Assembly (NCBI GenBank): GCA_946478765.1
Contig: CAMLDH010000245.1
Location: forward strand, 1 to 5,994
DNA: 5,994 nucleotides
Origin: an uncultured Oxalobacteraceae bacterium
Lineage (GTDB): Bacteria > Pseudomonadota > Gammaproteobacteria > Burkholderiales > Burkholderiaceae
Direction: 5' to 3'
The first letter of the stretch is position 1, and the number at the start of each line of letters is the position of its first letter. Made by a program: the position numbers and the translations under genes. Of the stretch, positions 1 to 5,947 are shown in pieces. The notes beneath the pieces are model-generated. The model had not been told where the DNA came from. It saw only the letters and a program-made list of their open reading frames with translations, and made no database searches.

Positions 1-1496
1 CGTTCGAACGCGAATTCAATGTGCAGAACCTGATCAAGCTGGAGCAGAACTACCGTTCGCACGGCCACATTCTCGATACCGCGAACATGCTGATTGCGAA
101 CAACAGCAAGCGGCTCGGCAAGAATCTGCGCACCGATGCCGGTCACGGCGAACCGGTGCGGATTTATGAAGCCAGCAGCGACCTGCAGGAAGCGCAATGG
201 ATTATCGAGCAGACGAAGAGCCTGATTGCGGAAGGTTCGCTGCGCAGTGAAATCGCGGTGCTGTATCGCTCCAATGCGCAATCGCGCGTGATCGAGCATG
301 CGTTGTTTTCCGCCGGCATTCCGTATCGCGTGTATGGCGGACAGCGCTTTTTCGAGCGCGCCGAGATCAAGCATGCGATTGCGTATCTGCAATTGATGGA
401 TAACCCGCACAATGATTCCGCCTTCTTGCGCGTGGTGAATTTTCCGACACGCGGCATCGGCGCCCGCTCACTGGAACAATTGCAGGATGCCGCGCGCCAG
501 TACGGCATTTCGCTGTATGCGGCGGTGCCGTATATCACCGGCAAGGCCGGCTCGTCGCTCGGCGCGTTCGTGAAATTGATCGAAGGCGCGCGCTTCGAAT
601 CGCAGAATCTGCCGTTGCCGGAAATGGTGCAGGTCGTGCTCGATGCCAGCGGCCTGATTGCGCATTACCAGAATGAAAAAGAAGGCGCGGACCGGATCGA
701 AAACCTGGAGCAATTGGTCAGCGCCGCGATGCTGTTCGTGTCGGAAGAAGGTTTCGGCATCGATGCGCCGGCCTTGCTCGGACCGAAGAGCCAGCCGGTA
801 GCCGGCGCTGCGATCACGACCGCCGATGGCATCGAGGTGCTGGACGCGGATGCGCCGCTGGCGACCGTGATGTCGCCGCTGTCGGCGTTCCTGTCGCATG
901 CGTCGCTGGAAGCGGGCGACAACCAGGCGCAGGCTGGACAGGATGCATTGCAGATGATGACTGTCCATTCGGCCAAGGGCCTGGAATTCGATGCGGTGTT
1001 CATTACCGGTCTGGAAGAAGGCTTGTTCCCGCACGAGAACAGCGCGAAGGAAGCTGCCGGCGTCGAAGAAGAGCGGCGCCTGATGTATGTGGCGATCACG
1101 CGCGCGAAAAAGCGCTTGTACATGACGTTTTCGCAAACGCGCATGCTGCATGGACAGACTCGCTACAACATGAAGTCGCGCTTTTTCGACGAGCTGCCGG
1201 AAGATGCGTTGAAGTGGCTGTCGCCGAAAGTGCAACCCCACTGGTTCGGCCACCAGAAATCGGCGTGGGATGAGACGCCCGCATCCGGTGCTAACACGAT
1301 TGCCCAAAATTTCAGCAAGAAGGATCTCGGCTGGCGCATCGGCGAGACGGTGTCGCATCAAAAATTCGGCGAAGGCGTGATCGTCAATATCGAAGGCGGC
1401 GGCAGCAATGCGCGTGCGCATATCAACTTCGGGCGGCATGGAATGAAGCTGCTTGATCTGAGCATCGCGAAGCTGGAGAAAGTGGCGCATAGTTAG
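1..1496 (+). CDS. uvrD: ATP-dependent DNA helicase UvrD/PcrA family (5' end outside window)
   Basis: This is a superfamily 1A 3'-5' DNA helicase that acts in nucleotide excision repair and mismatch repair. The reading frame is open from the window edge (first full codon at 3), so the GTG at 21 is an internal valine and not a start. About 497 residues are visible; E. coli UvrD has about 720, so the Walker A, Q-motif and DEAD-like N-terminal motifs (roughly 270 residues) lie to the left. Counting from codon 3, I see motif IV LEQNYRS (13-19), the 2B region, motif V VHSAKGLEF (321-329) and motif VI EERRLMYVAITRAKKRL (about 356-372) with its arginine finger. The last 60 residues (WRIGETVSHQKFGEGVIVN...) match the C-terminal Tudor-like domain by which UvrD/PcrA contacts RNA polymerase. 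Roughly residues 250-288 look longer than the E. coli protein. The gene ends at TAG 1494-1496. No clear terminator follows directly. The family is certain; uvrD rather than rep is supported by the C-terminal domain. Confidence 0.96.
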   Translation, partial: FEREFNVQNLIKLEQNYRSHGHILDTANMLIANNSKRLGKNLRTDAGHGEPVRIYEASSDLQEAQWIIEQTKSLIAEGSLRSEIAVLYRSNAQSRVIEHALFSAGIPYRVYGGQRFFERAEIKHAIAYLQLMDNPHNDSAFLRVVNFPTRGIGARSLEQLQDAARQYGISLYAAVPYITGKAGSSLGAFVKLIEGARFESQNLPLPEMVQVVLDASGLIAHYQNEKEGADRIENLEQLVSAAMLFVSEEGFGIDAPALLGPKSQPVAGAAITTADGIEVLDADAPLATVMSPLSAFLSHASLEAGDNQAQAGQDALQMMTVHSAKGLEFDAVFITGLEEGLFPHENSAKEAAGVEEERRLMYVAITRAKKRLYMTFSQTRMLHGQTRYNMKSRFFDELPEDALKWLSPKVQPHWFGHQKSAWDETPASGANTIAQNFSKKDLGWRIGETVSHQKFGEGVIVNIEGGGSNARAHINFGRHGMKLLDLSIAKLEKVAHS

Positions 1497-1615
1497 TGGG
1501 TCAACTGGCAATGGCCTCCTCATTTTGTCGCATTGCGGTAGCCTGGGAGGTGCATTACCTTGCCAAGGGACTTACTGGTAGTCCGTCATTTTTCAATTTT
1601 CAAGTTAAAAGAATC

Positions 1616-1698
1616 GTAGGATGGGTAGAGCGCAGCGAAACCCATCAGCGTCATGGCACTGTCGACTGATGGGTTTCGCTGCGCTCTACCCATCCTAC
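1616..1698. repeat. Perfect 33-bp inverted repeat, REP doublet/REPIN-like
   Basis: The left arm 1616-1648 (begins GTAGGATGGGTAGAGCGCAG) is exactly reverse-complementary to the right arm 1666-1698 (ends GCTCTACCCATCCTAC), with a 17-base spacer. Each arm is itself partly palindromic: in the left arm GATGGGT (1620-1626) faces ACCCATC (1640-1646). The DNA or RNA could therefore form one long hairpin or two small ones, the organisation of REPINs (two inverted REP units). From general knowledge, GTAGGATGGGT...ACCCATC units recur in intergenic DNA of many proteobacteria. That this copy is repeated in its own genome is inference. No T-tract follows the right arm, so it is not a canonical terminator, though a transcript from uvrD would fold strongly here. 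Confidence 0.8.
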
Positions 1699-1819
1699 TT
1701 CAAGCCTGCGCTCTCCATGCCTGGCACCGCGCCGCATGGAGGTCTTCAGGGCGAGATTCTTCCCCGGATTCCGCTGCGTTGCATCTAGACTACACTCTCC
1801 TCTCTCTGCTTGTTACAAA

Positions 1820-1848
1820 TTGCAATGAGAATTATTCTCATTTATAAT
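1820..1848 (+). promoter_or_regulatory. Sigma-70 type promoter for the fiu-piuC operon
   Basis: A perfect -10 hexamer TATAAT lies at 1843-1848. At the ideal 17-base spacing upstream is TTGCAA (1820-1825), which matches the -35 consensus at four of six positions. The predicted start of transcription is near 1855, giving a leader of about 90 bases before the ATG at 1946. The spacer is filled almost entirely by the Fur box, which strongly supports this as the operon's regulated promoter. Confidence 0.82.
1824..1842. promoter_or_regulatory. Fur box (ferric uptake regulator operator)
   Basis: AATGAGAATTATTCTCATT is a perfect 9-1-9 palindrome of 19 bp. Its core at 1826-1840 matches the 7-1-7 Fur consensus TGATAATNATTATCA at 12 of 14 defined positions; the two mismatches are symmetric (G and C). 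The box lies between the -35 and -10 hexamers, so Fe(II)-Fur binding would block RNA polymerase under iron-replete conditions and release the receptor operon under starvation. The downstream siderophore receptor agrees with this. Confidence 0.92.
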
Positions 1849-1945
1849 TGCCAGCTTCCCCGCCAGCCAGTCGCTCTTTCGTTCGATCAGCCAGCCAGAA
1901 ATCTTTCCCGATAAAACCGGCTCTTACAGACTTACGAAGGAAATC

Positions 1946-4174
1946 ATGAACCGACGCCTCACCCCGCTGGCGGCTGCGCTGCTGGCCGTTTTCGCTGTTC
2001 CTGTTGCGTTGCCCCTGGCTGCTTTTGCGCAAACGGCTGCCGCCGATACCACCTTGCCCGAGGTGAAGGTGCGTGGACAAGCCGTCGGCGCCGATTTCGC
2101 GCCGGCAGCCGCGACTGTCGGCGGCAAGGGCGCGACGCTCGTGCGCGATATTCCGCAGGCGGTGACGGTCATCAACCGCGCGGTGCTCGATTCGCAGGGC
2201 GCCGCATCGCTGACGCAGGCGCTGCGCAATGTGCCGGGCATTACGATCTCGGCCGGCGAGGGCGGCGCGATCGGCGACAACATCAACCTGCGCGGTTTTT
2301 CCGCGCGTACCGATATTTATCTCGACGGCTTCCGCGACCGCGGCCAGTACACGCGCGACACCTTTGCGCTCGATGCTGTCGAAGTGCTGAAGGGGCCGTC
2401 GTCGATGCTGTTCGGACGCGGTTCGACCGGCGGCGTGATCAACCAGGTCAGCAAGAAGCCGAGCCTGAAGCCGCGCAGCGAAGTCACCGTCAGTGCCGGC
2501 ACCAATGATTACTATCGCAGCACGCTCGACTTGAATCGTCCGCTGTCCGAGACATCGGCATTCCGCGTTGCCGCGTTCGGACAGGATGTCCAGTCCACGC
2601 GCGACGTCGTGCATGACAAGGATTGGGGCGTGGCACCGTCGCTGCGTTTCGGCATCGGCACGCCGACCGAAGTAACGCTGTCGGCGTTGATACAGCGCAA
2701 TCGCGACCTGCCGGATTATGGTTTCCCGGTGATCACGACGAACGGCGTCGGCACCGTGCGCAAGCCGGTCGATGCGCCGGCCAACAAGTTTTACGGTTAC
2801 ACCGACGACTATTTCAACCAGTCGGTCGATGTGCTCAACGGCACTGTGCAGCACAAGATCAGTCCGAATCTGACCCTGCGCAATCAGACGTCATACAGCC
2901 GTTACCTGACCGACGCGCAGCCGTCGCCGCTGACCAGCAACTCGATCCGCCGCATCAGCGAAAGCAAGGCGTCGGCCACCAATCCGCCTTCATTCAACGA
3001 TCCGATCGACCGCTTGCTGGCGCCGCGCGAAGACCGCGACCGCAATCTGCACGACAAATCGCTGTTCAACCAGACCGAACTGATTGCCAAGATCAAGACC
3101 GGCACTGTATTGCATACGGTGACCACCGGTTTTGAAATCGGCCGCGACGAATACCATGAAGACCGCTACGTGTGGAACACGTCGGCCGCCGATCGCGAAG
3201 TCAATCTCGGCAATCCGGTCAACGGCACGCGCCAGGGAACGCGCGCGCTGAGCCGTGCAGTCGATACGACCGCCGATACGCTGGCGGCCTACGTCAACGA
3301 CCAGGTCGATCTGAACAAGCAATGGAAGCTGGTCGGCGGTGTGCGCTGGGACCGTTTCAAGGTCAATACCGATTTGCAGAAATTCACGCTGCCGGCCGGA
3401 TTTGCCGCCGACACGACGCAGCCTATCGCCGCCAAGACCGACACCATGCTGAGTCCGCGCGCCGGCGTGCTGTATCAGCCGAGCGACACGCAGTCTTACT
3501 ATGTGTCCTACGGCGCGTCGTTCAATCCGTCCGCCGAAACGGTGACGCAATCTTCGAGCACGGCCGCGCTCGATCCGGAGAAAAACAAATCGTATGAGAT
3601 CGGCGCCAAGCTCGATCTGCTGGATGGCAATTTGACGGTGAACGGCGCGCTGTTCCGCATCGAGAAGACCAATGCGCGCATGCGCGACGGATTGGGCAGC
3701 GTGCAGGTGCTGGGCGGCAAAGTCCGCGTCAACGGCATTGAACTCGGCGTAGCCGGACGCCTCACGCCGGCTTGGCAGGTATTCGGCGGCTACACTTTCC
3801 TCGACGGGAAAATCCGGAATTCGCCGGAGATCGGCACCGGTGTCGACGCAGGCATTCCTGCCGAAGGCAAAACCTATTTGAACACGCCGCGCCACACCGC
3901 AACGCTGTGGACGACCTATCGCGTGACGCCCTCGTGGGAAGTGGGCGGCGGTGCGCTTTATTCCTCCAAGCGTTACCTGAACAATTACGAAACGGCGGTG
4001 ATCGACGGGTATACGCGCTTCGATGCCTCGCTGGCGTATTTGCAAAAGGCCTACGATATCCGTCTCAGTCTGCAAAATCTGACAGACAAAAAGTATTTCG
4101 AGACGGCATCGGCCGGCCGCGCCACGCCGGTCAAGGGACGCTCGGCGATGGTGACGGTAGCGTATCGTTTCTAG
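1946..4174 (+). CDS. fiu: TonB-dependent catecholate siderophore receptor, Fiu/PiuA type
   Basis: This is an outer-membrane 22-strand beta-barrel that imports ferric catechol-type siderophores using TonB-ExbB-ExbD energy. The 742-residue protein is close in length to E. coli Fiu (about 760) and Pseudomonas PiuA. It starts with a signal peptide (MNRR, hydrophobic 8-26, likely cleavage AFA|Q at 28/29). A TonB-box-like LPEVKVRG (37-44) follows, then the plug domain (about 65-172) with RDIPQAVTVI, LRNVPGI, NLRGFS and VEVLKGPSSMLFGRGSTGG, and then the barrel. The C terminus has the typical LQNLTDKKYF segment and a terminal aromatic strand, VTVAYRF. The ATG at 1946 is chosen because AAGGA (1937-1941) precedes it and the signal peptide begins there. 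A Fur-box promoter lies upstream and piuC lies 80 bases downstream, the same pairing as fiu-ybiX and piuA-piuC. The fiu/piuA assignment rests largely on that pairing; the exact siderophore cannot be read from sequence. Receptors of this class also admit catechol-conjugated antibiotics. Confidence 0.93.
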   Translation: MNRRLTPLAAALLAVFAVPVALPLAAFAQTAAADTTLPEVKVRGQAVGADFAPAAATVGGKGATLVRDIPQAVTVINRAVLDSQGAASLTQALRNVPGITISAGEGGAIGDNINLRGFSARTDIYLDGFRDRGQYTRDTFALDAVEVLKGPSSMLFGRGSTGGVINQVSKKPSLKPRSEVTVSAGTNDYYRSTLDLNRPLSETSAFRVAAFGQDVQSTRDVVHDKDWGVAPSLRFGIGTPTEVTLSALIQRNRDLPDYGFPVITTNGVGTVRKPVDAPANKFYGYTDDYFNQSVDVLNGTVQHKISPNLTLRNQTSYSRYLTDAQPSPLTSNSIRRISESKASATNPPSFNDPIDRLLAPREDRDRNLHDKSLFNQTELIAKIKTGTVLHTVTTGFEIGRDEYHEDRYVWNTSAADREVNLGNPVNGTRQGTRALSRAVDTTADTLAAYVNDQVDLNKQWKLVGGVRWDRFKVNTDLQKFTLPAGFAADTTQPIAAKTDTMLSPRAGVLYQPSDTQSYYVSYGASFNPSAETVTQSSSTAALDPEKNKSYEIGAKLDLLDGNLTVNGALFRIEKTNARMRDGLGSVQVLGGKVRVNGIELGVAGRLTPAWQVFGGYTFLDGKIRNSPEIGTGVDAGIPAEGKTYLNTPRHTATLWTTYRVTPSWEVGGGALYSSKRYLNNYETAVIDGYTRFDASLAYLQKAYDIRLSLQNLTDKKYFETASAGRATPVKGRSAMVTVAYRF

Positions 4175-4178
4175 TCTT

Positions 4179-4226
4179 GCATCGAATGCTTGCCTTCGCG
4201 TTCCTGCGTGAGGGCAAGTCCGATGC
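4179..4226 (+). other. Intercistronic stem-loop between fiu and piuC
   Basis: Starting five bases after the receptor stop codon, an inner stem pairs CTTGCCTTCGCG (4189-4200) with CGTGAGGGCAAG (4207-4218): twelve pairs including two G-U, with a six-base loop TTCCTG. An outer stem pairs GCATCG (4179-4184) with CGATGC (4221-4226), separated from the inner stem by an asymmetric internal loop (4 and 2 bases). No U-tract follows, so it is not a classical terminator. It could stabilise the 3' end of the upstream message, cause partial termination, or be a processing site that sets the receptor-to-piuC ratio. The structure is read from the sequence; the role is inference. Confidence 0.6.
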
Positions 4227-4254
4227 GGCGGCAGACATATGAAGGTGGAATAGC

Positions 4255-4935
4255 ATGCTTCTTTCGATCCCCGATGTTTTGACTGTCGAACAAGTGCGCC
4301 ACTGCCGCGCGGCGCTCGATGCCGCCGACTGGGTGGACGGCCGCGCGACCGCCGGCTATCAGGGCAGCAAGGTCAAGGACAATCTGCAATTGCCGGAACA
4401 TGCGCCGGCATCGCGTGCGCTCGGCGAGCTGATCCTGGCGGCGCTGGAGCGCAATCCGCTTTTCATCAGCGCCGTCTTGCCGGCGCAAGTCTATCCGCCG
4501 CTCTTCAACCGCTACGATGGCGGCAAGCATTTCGGCGATCATATCGATAATGCGGTGCGCCTGATTCCGGCCACCGGCAACAAGCTTCGCACCGATGTGT
4601 CGGCCACCTTGTTCCTTGCCGATCCCGACGAATACGATGGCGGCGAGCTGCTGATCGAAGATACCTACGGCGTCCATTCGGCCAAGCTTCCGGCCGGCCA
4701 CATGATCGTCTATCCGGCCACCAGCCTGCATCGCGTCACGCCGGTGACCCGAGGTGCGCGGCTGGCGTCGTTCTTCTGGGTCCAGAGCATGATTCGCGAC
4801 GAAGGGCAGCGCACGCTGCTGTTCGATCTGGATACCGCGATCCAGCGCTTGAATCAGAGCGGCGCCGACGAACGCGCACTGGTGCAGCTCACTGGCAGCT
4901 ATCACAACTTGTTGCGGATGTGGGCGGAGGTGTAG
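4255..4935 (+). CDS. piuC: Fe(II)/2-oxoglutarate-dependent oxygenase-family protein PiuC (YbiX)
   Basis: The 226-residue protein matches the usual length of the PiuC/YbiX family (about 225), which belongs to the prolyl 4-hydroxylase-like Fe2OG dioxygenases of the double-stranded beta-helix fold. The iron-binding triad is visible: H96 and D98 in FGDHIDNAV, and H159 in SLHRVTPV. R169 ([10 protein letters not shown]) is the likely 2-oxoglutarate anchor. The family signature around [10 protein letters not shown] (112-121) and [12 protein letters not shown] (128-139) is intact, and there is no signal peptide, so it is cytoplasmic. AAGGTGG at 4242-4248 lies six bases before the ATG. There is no separate promoter or Fur box in the 80-base gap, so it is probably co-transcribed with the receptor. 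Family members are iron-repressed partners of Fiu/PiuA receptors; a natural substrate is not firmly established to my knowledge. A small ybiI-like third gene, present in E. coli, is absent here. Confidence 0.95.
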   Translation: MLLSIPDVLTVEQVRHCRAALDAADWVDGRATAGYQGSKVKDNLQLPEHAPASRALGELILAALERNPLFISAVLPAQVYPPLFNRYDGGKHFGDHIDNAVRLIPATGNKLRTDVSATLFLADPDEYDGGELLIEDTYGVHSAKLPAGHMIVYPATSLHRVTPVTRGARLASFFWVQSMIRDEGQRTLLFDLDTAIQRLNQSGADERALVQLTGSYHNLLRMWAEV

Positions 4936-4948
4936 CCGGATAGCCGGC

Positions 4949-4985
4949 AAGCGATCGGCGGCGATCGCTTTCGATTTTCTTCTCC
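4949..4985 (+). terminator. Rho-independent terminator of the fiu-piuC operon
   Basis: Thirteen bases after the piuC stop, AAGCGATCG (4949-4957) and CGATCGCTT (4962-4970) form a perfect nine-pair stem with a four-base GCGG loop. A T-rich run, TCGATTTTCTTCT, follows from 4971. On the minus strand the same hairpin lacks a U-tract, so the terminator is directional and serves piuC. Confidence 0.72.
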
Positions 4986-4995
4986 ACCCAATTCC

Positions 4996-5111
4996 CCACG
5001 CAGCACCTGGCCGCTATACGCATCGATCGTGATGCGTGCCGGTTCATGCCTCGGTTCATGCCTCTCTTGCCAATAGATGACTTTTATCATGATCGGCTTT
5101 GGCAGCTGAAT
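4996..5111 (-). pseudogene. Possible PepSY-domain gene remnant
   Basis: On the minus strand, the frame from 5111 (just after an in-frame TAG at 5112-5114) reads [20 protein letters not shown], and then after a repeated RHEP gives PARITIDAYSGQVLRGELG down to about 4990. The ITIDAYSGQVL segment (near 5001-5033) resembles the conserved C-terminal end of PepSY domains (TIDA-x-SG-x-VL). The open frame runs on to a stop at 4902 inside piuC, but that part overlaps the terminator and looks non-coding. No start, ribosome binding site or N-terminal domain is visible, so I read it as a decayed fragment. PepSY membrane proteins such as PiuB occur near siderophore receptors, which makes this plausible. 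The match is by eye and short. Confidence 0.3.
5040..5063. repeat. 12-bp perfect tandem duplication
   Basis: CGGTTCATGCCT occurs twice head to tail (5040-5051 and 5052-5063), and the next base also matches. In the minus-strand PepSY-like frame the duplication encodes RHEP-RHEP and keeps the frame. It is most simply explained by replication slippage. Confidence 0.85.
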
Positions 5112-5194
5112 CTATGCTATTGGATTCCTACAACAAACGGCCAACCGGTAATGCTGTCGCTAACCACGGCCGAACCGCGAAGAGAGCAAAAAAC

Positions 5195-5539
5195 ATGACC
5201 TATGTAGTGACCGAGAGCTGCATCAAGTGCAAGTACACCGATTGTGTCGACGTTTGTCCGGCGGATGCATTTCGCGAAGGACCGAATTTTCTCGTGATCG
5301 CGCCGGACGACTGCATCGATTGCGCGCTGTGCGTGCCCGAATGTCCAGTCAGCGCGATCTACGAGGAAGGCGCGGTACCGCAGGAGCAGCGGCAATTCAT
5401 CGCGCTCAATGTGGAATTGGCCGAAGTATGGGAACCGATCATTGCGAAGCAGGATGCGCTTGCCGATGCCGCGCAATGGGCCGAGGTCAAGGACAAGCAG
5501 CGCTACCTGGACGCCGAACTTTCCACAAATATGCGTTGA
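5195..5539 (+). CDS. fdxA: Seven-iron ferredoxin FdxA ([3Fe-4S] plus [4Fe-4S])
   Basis: This is a soluble low-potential electron carrier of 114 residues, close to Azotobacter vinelandii ferredoxin I (about 106). By comparison with that protein, C9, C17 and C50 should bind the [3Fe-4S] cluster, and C21, C40, C43 and C46 the [4Fe-4S] cluster; C12 corresponds to its free cysteine 11. Diagnostic segments are [36 protein letters not shown], and the C-terminal extension with [12 protein letters not shown] typical of the seven-iron type and absent from short 8Fe ferredoxins. I chose the ATG at 5195 because conserved MTYVVTE begins there and AAGAGAG (5180-5186) sits eight bases upstream; the frame opens further back to 5099, but those 32 residues have no ferredoxin character. 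The gene is monocistronic in this window: a terminator upstream isolates it from piuC, and the next gene is convergent. No clear promoter or Fur box was found. The physiological partner is unknown. Confidence 0.95.
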   Translation: MTYVVTESCIKCKYTDCVDVCPADAFREGPNFLVIAPDDCIDCALCVPECPVSAIYEEGAVPQEQRQFIALNVELAEVWEPIIAKQDALADAAQWAEVKDKQRYLDAELSTNMR

Positions 5540-5581
5540 TCTTCACATCACGAACCTCCCCGATTTCCCCGCATCAATGCA

Positions 5582-5902
5582 TCAATCCCAGCGTGCATCG
5601 CGCACCTGCACTATGCCGCCTTCGATGCGCACCGGGAAGGTTGTGACGTCTTCATACGCGGGCGGCGACAACACCGCGCCGGTTTTGATCGAAAAGCGGG
5701 CGCCGTGGCGCGGACAGACGATGACCTCGCCTTCCAGCGCGCCGCCGGTCAGGATGCCGCCGTCATGGGTGCAGATGTCTTCGATCGCGTAGTAACTGCC
5801 ATCGAGATTGAAGACGGCGATGGGCGTGCCGTCGAGGTCGATGGTGCGCGAGCTGCCGGTGGGGAAGCGGTTTTGTGCGGCGACGGTGATCCAGTCTGAC
5901 AT
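5582..5902 (-). CDS. Rieske [2Fe-2S] ferredoxin (oxygenase-ferredoxin/NirD-like small protein)
   Basis: This is a single-domain Rieske protein of 106 residues without a signal peptide or membrane anchor, so a cytoplasmic electron carrier. The cluster ligands form C-x-H-x16-C-x2-H: C44 and H46 in ICTHDGG, C63 and H66 in VCPRHGARF, followed by the usual SIKTG turn and a C-terminal strand VRIEGGIVQV. Similar proteins are annotated as ferredoxin subunits of non-heme iron oxygenases or lie in SUF-type iron-sulfur assembly operons; which applies depends on genes beyond the right edge. Two nearby ATGs (5908 and 5902) are possible. The AAAGG at 5915-5911 is only two bases from the first but eight from the second, so 5902 is preferred. 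The frame opens further upstream to 5965, but those residues do not resemble the family. The gene is convergent with fdxA across a 42-base gap in which I see no clear terminator. Confidence 0.92.
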   Translation of the reverse strand: MSDWITVAAQNRFPTGSSRTIDLDGTPIAVFNLDGSYYAIEDICTHDGGILTGGALEGEVIVCPRHGARFSIKTGAVLSPPAYEDVTTFPVRIEGGIVQVRDARWD

Positions 5903-5910
5903 GATCATTG

Positions 5911-5915
5911 CCTTT
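5911..5915 (-). promoter_or_regulatory. Ribosome binding site deciding the Rieske start
   Basis: Read on the minus strand, AAAGG is followed after two bases by ATG (5908) and after eight bases by a second in-frame ATG (5902). The eight-base spacing is normal for initiation and the two-base spacing is not, so translation should begin at 5902 with MSDW. Confidence 0.6.
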
Positions 5916-5930
5916 AAATCTAAGCAGGTC

Positions 5931-5947
5931 GTCAAAAATATTTTGAC
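5931..5947. promoter_or_regulatory. 17-bp palindrome upstream of the Rieske gene, possible operator
   Basis: GTCAAAA (5931-5937) and TTTTGAC (5941-5947) are exact inverted repeats around ATA. The site lies about 30-45 bases upstream of the Rieske start, a typical operator position. It does not match the Fur box in this window, and its half-sites are in the opposite orientation to an FNR-type site (TTGAT-N4-ATCAA). I cannot name a regulator. Confidence 0.4.

Larger units (their letters stand above)
1497..1945. other. Non-coding interval between uvrD and the siderophore receptor gene
   Basis: These 449 bases hold no convincing gene; the one open frame across it (from 1653) runs through a palindromic repeat and the Fur box and has no recognisable protein features. 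From 1497 to 1615 I see only a weak interrupted stem (AATG/CCTCC near 1510-1520 against GGAGG/CATT near 1546-1557). A REPIN-like repeat follows at 1616-1698. A stretch without recognisable signals runs to about 1815, then come the Fur-controlled promoter and a 5' leader of about 90 bases with two GCCAGCCAG copies (1862-1870 and 1890-1898). The leader ends in a ribosome binding site, AAGGA, at 1937-1941. Confidence 0.8.

Noticed and set aside
21..23. GTG as the start of the helicase gene
   Set aside because: The same frame continues upstream to the window edge with UvrD-like residues (FEREFN) directly before conserved LEQNYRS, so the codon is internal.
468..1523. Long minus-strand open frame opposite uvrD, and similar ones opposite fiu and piuC
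   Set aside because: These are arginine/histidine-rich shadow frames of the kind expected opposite GC-rich genes; the plus-strand proteins are clearly the real ones.
1616..1698. The large inverted repeat as the uvrD terminator, or as insertion-sequence ends
   Set aside because: No T-tract follows the hairpin, and the 17-base spacer leaves no room for a transposase, so a REP-type repeat fits better.
1653..1847. A 64-residue open frame in the intergenic region
   Set aside because: It crosses the REPIN-like arm, the promoter and the Fur box, and has no recognisable protein features.
5099..5118. TTGGCA and TATGCT as a promoter for fdxA
   Set aside because: TTGGCA (5099-5104) and TATGCT (5113-5118) are only 8 bases apart, and no good partner lies at 16-18 bases from either.
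5099..5194. A 32-residue N-terminal extension of FdxA
   Set aside because: It has no ferredoxin similarity, and the ATG at 5195 has suitable spacing from a purine-rich site and matches the family's N terminus.
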